From positions 1 through 41,398 of the IMG/VR virus record IMGVR_UViG_3300047470_000238: a DNA stretch of 41,398 bases; one strand, given 5' to 3'. Under the pieces are notes generated by a model. That model searched no databases. It worked only from the letters and a program-made list of their open reading frames with translations, and had not been told where the DNA came from. Shown piece by piece: positions 13,691-19,093 of this stretch (positions are counted from its first letter, which is position 1; each line of letters opens with the position of its first letter). Source of the DNA: a virus. A program made the position numbers and the translations under genes.

Positions 13691-14347
13691 TTAAGCGGTG
13701 CGCTGCAGGTACTTCAAGCGGTCAATGACGGATTGCACCAGCGTGCTGGCCTGCTCCCGCAATCCTTTATGACTGACTTCGGTCAGGGCCAATCCGGCAT
13801 CGAGCGCGCGACGGTAGAGGACTTTTTCGTAAATGGTTCCGGCGAGCAAATGGTAGGGCGTGGCCGCCAGATAGCTGCGTGACTCGACAATTTCCTTGTC
13901 ACTGTCGCCACCTCTGATGAGTGCCAGGGCGATCCGCTCGGGGGCAATGCCGTGTTTATCCACCAGCGTGTTGGCGAGCCTGATGGTGGGGCGCATGTCG
14001 TCACGGCTTAAGCCGGTGGGCAGAATCATCAGATCCACCGCGTTTCCCATTTCCACTGTGCCCGCATTAGCCTTTGGCTGGCCGTCGAAAATGATCAGGT
14101 CCAAATCGTCAGAGCTGGACGCTTTAAAAGCTTGGCTAAAGGTAGCGAAGGTTTCGACCCGGATAGAAGGCGTAATGCCACTCTGCATGCGCTGCAGATT
14201 CCATTCATGGCAAGTGGACTGGTCCAGGTCAAGATCACAGATCTTCACCTGCCAGTCAGCGGCGGCGTAGGTGACGGCGATGGAGCGCGCGATAGCGCTT
14301 TTGTAAACGCCGCCCTTCTGCGATGCGGTGCCGATTCGAATAGCCAT
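13691..14347 (-). CDS. parA: ParA-family partition ATPase
   Basis: A 218-residue protein with the deviant Walker A motif KGGVYKS (residues 11-17). Tyr before the Lys is also found in the SopA and P1 ParA motif. The DLDLDQST segment at about 38-45 follows, then the Walker B strand LDLIIFDGQ. The length matches small type Ib ParA proteins, which lack a DNA-binding N-terminus and use a ribbon-helix-helix partner. Here that partner is encoded just downstream. ParA forms ATP-dependent nucleoid-bound gradients that move plasmid copies to daughter cells. The gene lies in the leftward lysogeny cluster, flanked by dispersed repeats. Confidence 0.85.
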   Translation of the reverse strand: MAIRIGTASQKGGVYKSAIARSIAVTYAAADWQVKICDLDLDQSTCHEWNLQRMQSGITPSIRVETFATFSQAFKASSSDDLDLIIFDGQPKANAGTVEMGNAVDLMILPTGLSRDDMRPTIRLANTLVDKHGIAPERIALALIRGGDSDKEIVESRSYLAATPYHLLAGTIYEKVLYRRALDAGLALTEVSHKGLREQASTLVQSVIDRLKYLQRTA

Positions 14348-14365
14348 ACTGTTCCCCTTTTGGCG

Positions 14366-14393
14366 TTATTGCGTCATTGCGTCAAATGACGCA
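14366..14393. repeat. GCGTCAAT-family repeat site 3 (upstream of ParA)
   Basis: GTTATTGCGTCATTGCGTCA with the inverted repeat ATTGCGTCA-AA-TGACGCA at 14376-14393, 20-45 bp before the ParA start. Its position suits an operator for ParA autoregulation or a centromere. Confidence 0.85.
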
Positions 14394-14435
14394 GCCAAAG
14401 AATAGCGCGCAGCCGGGGATCGATCAAACGTTTTT

Positions 14436-14466
14436 AACGCAATGACGCTTTAACGCAATGACGCAT
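14436..14466. repeat. GCGTCAAT-family repeat site 4
   Basis: AACGCAATGACGCT followed by TTAACGCAATGACGCAT: two tandem copies of a 16-base unit, ending at the 3' end of the LuxR-type gene. Confidence 0.85.
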
Positions 14467-14924
14467 CAGGCGATGGCGGAGAACGAGCGGGCAATCTGCA
14501 GGCTGAACAATTGGCCGGCCGAGGCTTGCTCGGTGTTGCCAGATCGTCCCGAGCGGCCATTGCTGGTGGCGCGGGTCAAGCGGGTCAGGCTGATGGGGAT
14601 ACGGCTGCGTGTCGGGGTGCGGTTGCGGTTGCTGTGGTGATCGTTGGTCACGGCGCAGCTGGTGGCCAGCAGCGCGCACAGGGCGCGCGGCAGCAGTACG
14701 CCGAGGATGAAACCACGGGCCACCATGTGCCCGGGTGTTTTGGCGCCGAGCTTGGCGCGCACCTGCATTTCCACCATACGCAAAGTGGCGGAATCGGTGT
14801 GCGTAGCGGTTTGAATGGCGTTTAAGGGGTTGCCGTTGGCCATGGCGACCAGCACATCTAATTCAAGCTCCGAAAGGTTCTGCCCGGGTGTGCCGATCAC
14901 GTCATCGTTTTTCAGAGTGGTCAT
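14466..14924 (-). CDS. LuxR/GerE-type helix-turn-helix protein
   Basis: A 152-residue protein. Residues about 17-75 (LSELELDVLVAMANGNPLNAIQTATHTDSATLRMVEMQVRAKLGAKTPGHMVARGF) fit a LuxR-type DNA-binding domain: ELEVL-like helix 1, a recognition helix and the KLGA/RVQ end. There is no N-terminal receiver or ligand domain. A hydrophobic stretch (GFILGVLLPRALCALLATSCAV) and a basic Ser/Thr/Arg tail follow. Similar short LuxR-type genes occur next to the repressor in other Pseudomonas prophages. It probably regulates part of the lysogenic programme; its targets are unknown. Confidence 0.75.
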   Translation of the reverse strand: MTTLKNDDVIGTPGQNLSELELDVLVAMANGNPLNAIQTATHTDSATLRMVEMQVRAKLGAKTPGHMVARGFILGVLLPRALCALLATSCAVTNDHHSNRNRTPTRSRIPISLTRLTRATSNGRSGRSGNTEQASAGQLFSLQIARSFSAIA

Positions 14925-14948
14925 GCTGGTCGTCCTTGAATAGCGGGG

Positions 14949-15224
14949 TTAGAGGGTGGTGATGGCCGGCATCGAGCCGACCGCGTTGGCCAGTCGTTCC
15001 GACTCGTCCGCGGCATGACGGGCCACCAGATCGATGCGCGACAGCGCTTGCTCGGCATCGCCGCCATCGAGCGCCGCTGCCGCGATGGCCTGGATCGAGG
15101 CAAACATCGCGCCCTGGGTCAGAATCGAGACGCTGAGAACGGCCCGATTAGATTCGTTAAACACGGCCATAACCGGTGTGTTCGGGGCATTCATTACGTC
15201 GACGGTGCGCAGCGGTGAGTTCAT
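14949..15224 (-). CDS. Hypothetical protein of the lysogeny cluster
   Basis: A 91-residue protein starting at the ATG at 15224, shortly after AGGG. It is mostly helical and alanine-rich (FASIQAIAAAALDGGDAEQALSRIDLVARHAADESERLANAVG). It recalls the small helical DUF3077/DUF6124-type proteins frequent in Pseudomonas, but weakly. A repressor-operator-like palindrome lies 27 bp upstream, so it is probably the first gene of a leftward unit controlled by the repressor. Confidence 0.7.
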   Translation of the reverse strand: MNSPLRTVDVMNAPNTPVMAVFNESNRAVLSVSILTQGAMFASIQAIAAAALDGGDAEQALSRIDLVARHAADESERLANAVGSMPAITTL

Positions 15225-15250
15225 TCCCTAACCCTATTTCTGTGGTGTTG

Positions 15251-15269
15251 TTTCCACTTAAAGTGGAAA
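15251..15269. promoter_or_regulatory. Probable phage operator TTTCCAC-TTAAA-GTGGAAA
   Basis: A perfect 7-bp inverted repeat with a 5-base centre, upstream of the leftward 15224 gene. The same CAC-N5-GTG core recurs in the immunity region around 16025 and 16085, so it is probably bound by the repressor and/or the Cro-like protein. Confidence 0.7.
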
Positions 15270-15285
15270 ATAATAGCAAATTAAC

Positions 15286-15311
15286 GCCCCTGCAAAATGA
15301 GGGGCTTTGTG
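15286..15311 (-). terminator. Intrinsic terminator of the repressor gene
   Basis: On the - strand GCCCCT-CATTTTGC-AGGGGC forms a 6-bp stem directly after the repressor stop. Only a short T-poor tail (GTTAATTT) follows, so it is moderate. Confidence 0.55.
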
Positions 15312-15962
15312 TTATCGGCTGGTGGCTATAAGCACCACACGACCGATGATCTGATACTTCTGCAGTTCGTCTGCGGTACAGCGCAGGTCGGGGTATTGGT
15401 CGGCGTCGGTGGAAGCGATGGTGAAGGTTTCGTCAATTTCCGGCCTGATCCAACGAACCCACACCCGACCACTGACCAATAAAGCGAACAGGTCACGCTG
15501 TGACGCGTCACGTTTGCCCAAGTCCAGCAGCACCCGGTCGCCCTTGTTCACCACGCCTTGCATGCTGTCATCCGGCATACGGACCAGCATCAGGTTATCC
15601 GGCAATATAGCGAGTTCGTTCAGGAATGAAGCGCGGAAGGCGAGGGCGTCGTCGGCGATAGAGCTGTCCAGCAGGAGCCCGGCCACGTTGGGGCTTTTCT
15701 GCGGGTAGAAATAATCGCCGGCATGCTCGGCGTCATCGAGCCCGGCCAGATAGCTGGCCGGAACGCCGTACAGCCTGGACAGCGGCATAAACGCTTCCAT
15801 CTTTGGCCGCCGCTCGCCCAGCTCCCACATGTTCATGCCGGTGGTGCCAATAGGGTTAGGGGTGTAATGGCCGAGGCGTTTGATGGCTTCGTCTAACGTC
15901 CATCCGCGTGCATCGCGGCACTTACGTAAGCGCTGTCCGATGATCTTGCTGAGGTCGGTCAT
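15312..15962 (-). CDS. CI-type phage repressor (HTH plus S24/LexA-like domain)
   Basis: A 216-residue protein. The N-terminal domain (about 5-75) is an XRE-type helix-turn-helix (IIGQRLRKCRDARGWTLDEAIKRL... MNMWELGERRPKMEAF). The C-terminal half is an S24 peptidase-like dimerisation domain with the nucleophile motif DDSMQG (Ser133). A possible cleavage pair Ala94-Gly95 lies 38 residues before it. The general-base Lys expected 37 residues after the Ser is Arg170 here (VWVRW), so RecA-stimulated autocleavage may be lost. It lies divergent from the Cro-like gene across a region with operator-like repeats. Confidence 0.9.
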   Translation of the reverse strand: MTDLSKIIGQRLRKCRDARGWTLDEAIKRLGHYTPNPIGTTGMNMWELGERRPKMEAFMPLSRLYGVPASYLAGLDDAEHAGDYFYPQKSPNVAGLLLDSSIADDALAFRASFLNELAILPDNLMLVRMPDDSMQGVVNKGDRVLLDLGKRDASQRDLFALLVSGRVWVRWIRPEIDETFTIASTDADQYPDLRCTADELQKYQIIGRVVLIATSR

Positions 15963-16021
15963 GCTCTACCAATTTCTCCGTTTATCGTGCTGGCATTTTA
16001 TCCCTGCTATTCGGCGATTAA

Positions 16022-16124
16022 TACACTAATTGTGGAAAAACCTAAAAAAATGCTTGCCAGGCGGGGCGCTTAGTTCCAATATTTCCACACATAGTGATAT
16101 TGGCGTTTCCTACTGTGGAACTAA
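16022..16124. promoter_or_regulatory. Immunity operator region between repressor and Cro-like gene, with rightward promoter
   Basis: Cores CACTAATTGTG (16024-16034) and CACACATAGTG (16086-16096) match the CAC-N5-GTG core of the perfect operator at 15251. A further TTTCC/GTGGAA pair lies at 16106-16120, and a long inverted repeat TTAGTTCCA (16070-16078) / TGGAACTAA (16116-16124) encloses part of it. A promoter candidate TTGCCA (16054-16059), 17 bp, CAATAT (16077-16082) points right. Transcription would start at about 16089, only a few bases before the first possible GTG start. Confidence 0.65.
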
Positions 16125-16339
16125 ACGACTGGATTGACGAACAAGGCGGCGTGCCTGAGGCGGCCGAGATGCTGGGCGAGTCCAAACGCGCGGTGGCGAG
16201 CTGGTATTACGCCGAGCGCGCGCCGGGCTTGAAGGCGGCGGTCAAGATCGTGCGCAAGTCGGAGCACCGGGTGGATTTCAACGGCATTTATTGGCCGATT
16301 GCCCGCAAATTGCTGGGCTTGGAGAAACCAGAAAAATGA
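16094..16339 (+). CDS. Cro-like DNA-binding protein
   Basis: An 81-residue protein (74 if the second GTG at 16115 is used). Neither start has a visible binding site, so the mRNA may be leaderless. The helix-turn-helix is GGVPEAAEMLGESKRAVASWYYAERAPGLKAAVKIV, followed by the short strand VDFNGIYWPIARK seen in Cro-like proteins of Pseudomonas phages. It is the first gene of the rightward early operon, divergent from the repressor, and overlaps the next gene by ATGA. It probably represses the repressor promoter during lytic growth. Confidence 0.75.
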   Translation: MILAFPTVELNDWIDEQGGVPEAAEMLGESKRAVASWYYAERAPGLKAAVKIVRKSEHRVDFNGIYWPIARKLLGLEKPEK

Positions 16340-16911
16340 GCTGGATTCGCTTGCCCGGTGCGCTGTCTGCCACTCCGGTCGTAATCAATTTGGAACGCCG
16401 CTTTGGCCTGATCGGTTATGCCCGTTTGCTCAAGATGCTGGAGTTGCTAGCCGTCAGCCCGACGCGCGAAGAGGGCGCGGTGGCCATGCCCTTGAGCGAT
16501 TGGCTCGACGCACTACAGGCCCCGCATGACGAGCTGTTCACCTTGCTGAATGCGTTGCGCCAATCGTCGTGGCTGAACTACAGCATTGACGACGATCCGG
16601 GCGCGCCGTTGGTGGTGGATTTCCTGCAGGCCGACAGCTTCCTGCCGGAGTCGACCCCGATCCTGCTGCAGTCCGGCGAGCAGTGGGCGTTCTGGTGTGA
16701 AACCGAACTGAACATGCCGCGCCATGTCACCGGCGATCCGTACACGCAGCAGCTGTTCCGTCGCTGGTGTGCGGCCAACGTCACGGTCACGGAAATGCTG
16801 GAGGCCTGCGAAGCGGCCACCCAAGGTGCCGTCGTTTCGCTCAGCCCGGACAGCCTGCACGCCCAGCTACAAGCCGTTCGCACCGAGCGGCTGAAAAAGG
16901 CCCGCGGCTGA
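16336..16911 (+). CDS. Early protein, possibly replication-related
   Basis: A 191-residue protein coupled to the Cro-like gene by ATGA. The N-terminal 110 residues (MSWIRLPGALSATPVVINLERRFGLIGYARLLKMLELLA... WLNYSIDDD) resemble the winged-helix N-terminal domains of replisome-organiser type phage proteins, a weak call. The C-terminus is helical and basic (LHAQLQAVRTERLKKARG). No helicase or ATPase gene accompanies it. It could recruit the host replication machinery or work with the RepA-like protein. Confidence 0.6.
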   Translation: MSWIRLPGALSATPVVINLERRFGLIGYARLLKMLELLAVSPTREEGAVAMPLSDWLDALQAPHDELFTLLNALRQSSWLNYSIDDDPGAPLVVDFLQADSFLPESTPILLQSGEQWAFWCETELNMPRHVTGDPYTQQLFRRWCAANVTVTEMLEACEAATQGAVVSLSPDSLHAQLQAVRTERLKKARG

Positions 16912-16914
16912 GTC

Positions 16915-17178
16915 ATGGCCCGTCGTCAGTTTGCCCACCAGCACTGCCGCTGCACGGCGCGCCGTTGTGGCAAACGCTTTAAAGGTTTTCCCGGTGTGAC
17001 CCTGTGCCCGGTGTGCGCACGGGTTGGCCGACTGGACAAATGGGCTCAATCGAAGCCCTGGCGCGCGCAAGTGTGCCGCTGTGATGCGTACCCATTTCAC
17101 CACCGCCGAGGCGGCGGGGCCTGCAATGGCCCGCGCGTCTGGCCGAATTTGCCGGGTGTTTCCGGTTTGCCGTTCTAG
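16915..17178 (+). CDS. Cysteine-rich zinc-binding early protein
   Basis: An 87-residue basic protein with several Cys/His groups (HCRCTARRC, CPVC, CRCDAYPFHHRRGGGAC), probably binding two zinc ions. It resembles small zinc-finger proteins in the nin-like region of Pseudomonas phages that carry a C-x-CD-x-Y-x-FPHRRGS motif. It starts three bases after the previous stop. Nucleic-acid binding is likely; the exact role is unknown. Confidence 0.75.
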   Translation: MARRQFAHQHCRCTARRCGKRFKGFPGVTLCPVCARVGRLDKWAQSKPWRAQVCRCDAYPFHHRRGGGACNGPRVWPNLPGVSGLPF

Positions 17179-17194
17179 GGGAGCTGTACAAGGG

Positions 17195-17593
17195 ATGATC
17201 ATTATTGGCTTGACTGGCGGTAAGCCGGATAACCGCAAAGAAATTGCTGAGCGCCTGGAGAAGTTCGGCGGTCATCGGTTAAAGACGTGGGCAGGTTCCG
17301 AGTCTCTGAAAGAAGCGCCGCGCGCGCGTGATTTGTCGCTGGTGTTGAATGATGCCGGCCGGAACAAGTCACTGGGTGGCATCGTGATTTACAACGTCAT
17401 GACCAAGGCCGAGGCTGATGACATTCGCCGCCGTGGCGGGGTGATTTGGCATGTGATGGGCAAGCCATCCGAGTCGATTCCAATGGAGCTTGCAGACCCC
17501 AAGGTCACCCATATGCACGGTGGCTGCCGGCACTTTCTGGACTCGATGCACGCCTTTTCTGATCACCTGATGCAGATCGCGGCGGCCAGCTAA
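17195..17593 (+). CDS. Degenerate dNMP kinase-like (P-loop-fold) protein
   Basis: A 132-residue protein. The ATG at 17195 is preceded by AGGGGAGC at a somewhat long distance. The N-terminus IIIGLTGGKPDNRKEIAERL has the shape of a phage deoxynucleoside monophosphate kinase P-loop, but the GxxGxGK[ST] residues are missing. The later segments GGIVIYNVMTKAEADDIRRRGGVIWHVMG and HMHGGC... LD match the family layout. It may be an inactive relative that binds nucleotides or another partner. It ends in a TAATG junction. Confidence 0.6.
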   Translation: MIIIGLTGGKPDNRKEIAERLEKFGGHRLKTWAGSESLKEAPRARDLSLVLNDAGRNKSLGGIVIYNVMTKAEADDIRRRGGVIWHVMGKPSESIPMELADPKVTHMHGGCRHFLDSMHAFSDHLMQIAAAS

Positions 17594-18021
17594 TGGGCCG
17601 GCGGCGCGTAAGCCATATCCATTCGCTCATGGAGCTATGGTCGGCATGGTGTGAGGGTTCCACCGGCCAACTCGGCGCCGGCAGCTCAATGCTTGCGCGC
17701 CTGATCGATGGCAAAGGTGAAATTCTGTTCGGCAACAGCGGCCCGGGTTCCAGCGAGCCCAATGACGGCATCGAAACCCGGATTGAACGCATCGTCATGG
17801 CGCTGGCCCAGCGCAATCAAGATTGTGCGGATGTGCTGCGGCTTGAGTTCTCTGCCGGCTGGTGGGGCGTCTGTGCCCGCCGAGGCATCCGCAACTATGA
17901 CCCTCGTGGCATGGACCAGATGAAGCGTGCGCACATGATGGGCATCAGCTTGCGCACCTACGAGCGGCGCCTGCAGGAGGCCATGACCACTATTGAAGCC
18001 CAATTGAAGGAGAAACCATGA
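17593..18021 (+). CDS. Putative late-gene antiterminator (Q-like)
   Basis: A 142-residue basic protein starting at the TAATG junction. The central and C-terminal region (RIERIVMALAQRNQDCADVLRLEFSAGWWG... DQMKRAHMMGISLRTYERRLQEAMTTIEAQL) fits the sigma-like helix-turn-helix layout of phage Q-type/DUF1133 regulators, with the final helix pair contacting DNA. The position, near the end of the early operon, is where lambdoid phages keep Q. Several intrinsic terminators inside the late operon would need such a protein. Confidence 0.6.
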   Translation: MGRRRVSHIHSLMELWSAWCEGSTGQLGAGSSMLARLIDGKGEILFGNSGPGSSEPNDGIETRIERIVMALAQRNQDCADVLRLEFSAGWWGVCARRGIRNYDPRGMDQMKRAHMMGISLRTYERRLQEAMTTIEAQLKEKP

Positions 18022-18263
18022 CGCGCGATGACGTCCAGATGATGGCCCGCATGCTGTTGACGGGTGAGATTTCCCCGTCCGCCGAAAATGGCGCCCGGTT
18101 GATTGACCATGTGAGCGACCTGCAGACCTTTGTCATCGATCTGACGGAATGGCTGGCTTCGCCGCCGAGCCCGATGAAAACCGCTACCTATTACCAGATT
18201 CAAGCCCGGGCGCAACGGTTGCGCAACGTCATCGAGCCGCCGAAGTCTCTGGTGATGTTTTGA
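18018..18263 (+). CDS. Hypothetical early protein
   Basis: An 81-residue helical protein coupled by ATGA to the Q-like gene. Residues such as LLTGEISPSAENGARLIDHVSDLQTFVIDLTEWLASPPSPMKTATYYQIQARAQRLRNVIEPP suggest a small helical bundle with a proline-rich turn. Not recognised. A dispersed-repeat site begins at its stop codon. Confidence 0.72.
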   Translation: MTRDDVQMMARMLLTGEISPSAENGARLIDHVSDLQTFVIDLTEWLASPPSPMKTATYYQIQARAQRLRNVIEPPKSLVMF

Positions 18264-18285
18264 CGCAATGACGCTTTGACGCAAA
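18258..18285. repeat. GCGTCAAT-family repeat site 5
   Basis: TTTTGACGCAATGACGCT followed by TTGACGCAAAT: the same unit as site 4, placed between two early genes and about 30 bp before the next start. Confidence 0.85.
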
Positions 18286-18311
18286 TCAATTCAAACGATA
18301 GGGAAAACGCC

Positions 18312-18959
18312 ATGACGGACAAACCCGCAAAACCCGCTAAAGCCGCAAAACCTGACAACATCAAGGCCGAGTCGCCGGCGCTGACCGACAAGGTGGCCAC
18401 CGATGCGGCGGCAGCGGCAGCCAACGCCTTGTCAGTGGCCATCACGAAGGCCGATGCGGTAGTGGTCAGCAGTTTGTCCAGCCGGGTGACGGCACTGGAA
18501 GGGACGATCACCAGCCAGGGCAGCTCGATCACCAGGCTGAACAGCAGCGTGACCAGCCAAGGCCAATCGATTACCTCGCTGGATGCCCCGGTTTTTTCTA
18601 CAGTCGGCGCCTTAACTACAGTGCTGAACACGAAAATCGTTGAACCGGGTGGTCTGGCGCTATCGCCTGCAGTGGTGGCTGTACTGGCGGAGCGTGCCCG
18701 TCAACTGCAGGAGGAAGGGCATACAGCCGAGGCCGACGCCGCTTGTCAGAATGGTGAGCTGGTCAAGGCCGCCATCTGTTACGCGATGGCACCGGCGCAG
18801 CTCCCGATTCACCGCGCGATGTTTTCCTGGCCCTTCTCCCCGGCCAGCTGGAAACCGACTGAACCAACCCGCGATCTAGTGAAGGCGGCTGCGCTGTTGC
18901 TTGCCGAGCTTGAGCGCCGTTATCGACTGGCCGAAGCCAGCGAATCCGAAAGCGTTTGA
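18312..18959 (+). CDS. Chimeric early protein: J-repeat segment fused to a conserved phage domain
   Basis: A 215-residue protein starting at the ATG at 18312, after a lysine/alanine-rich leader. Residues about 23-80 (TDKVATDAAAAAANALSVA... EGTITSQGSSIT) are the coiled-coil half of the J repeat; 18382-18448 is nearly identical to the J units at DNA level. The C-terminal half (LSPAVVAVLAERARQLQEEGHTAEADAACQNGELVKAAICYA... WPFSPASWKPTEPTRDLVKAAALLLAELERR) is a domain conserved in many phages, of unknown function. The gene is therefore a fusion, probably made by recombination with J. Confidence 0.8.
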   Translation: MTDKPAKPAKAAKPDNIKAESPALTDKVATDAAAAAANALSVAITKADAVVVSSLSSRVTALEGTITSQGSSITRLNSSVTSQGQSITSLDAPVFSTVGALTTVLNTKIVEPGGLALSPAVVAVLAERARQLQEEGHTAEADAACQNGELVKAAICYAMAPAQLPIHRAMFSWPFSPASWKPTEPTRDLVKAAALLLAELERRYRLAEASESESV

Positions 18960-18989
18960 TGCTTTGATGCTTTGATGCTTTGACGCAAT
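18955..18989. repeat. Tandem 8-bp repeat TTTGATGC and GCGTCAAT-family site 6
   Basis: Three TTTGATGC units run into TTTGACGCAATC. The stop codon of the chimeric gene lies in the first unit. The last unit is the standard repeat of the dispersed family, so the others look like decayed (C to T) copies. Confidence 0.8.
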
Positions 18990-19053
18990 CCGCACCCATC
19001 CTCAAGCATTGCCCGCCGTTCGCGTGGGTAGGGGTTTGGTGCGTCCACTGACC

Positions 19054-19078
19054 GGCCGGGACTGACATACGCCCGGCC
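19054..19078 (+). other. Hairpin in the leader of the recombinase gene
   Basis: GGCCGGG (19054-19060) pairs with CCCGGCC (19072-19078) around 11 bases, ending just before the GGAGCCC binding site. It may be an attenuator or part of a recombination site. Confidence 0.45.
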
Positions 19079-19093
19079 ATTCGGAGCCCGGCA

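Noticed and set aside
18960-19093. attP core next to the recombinase gene
   Set aside because: Tandem repeats and a hairpin are present, but no tRNA-like 3' end or clear core with arm sites could be recognised.
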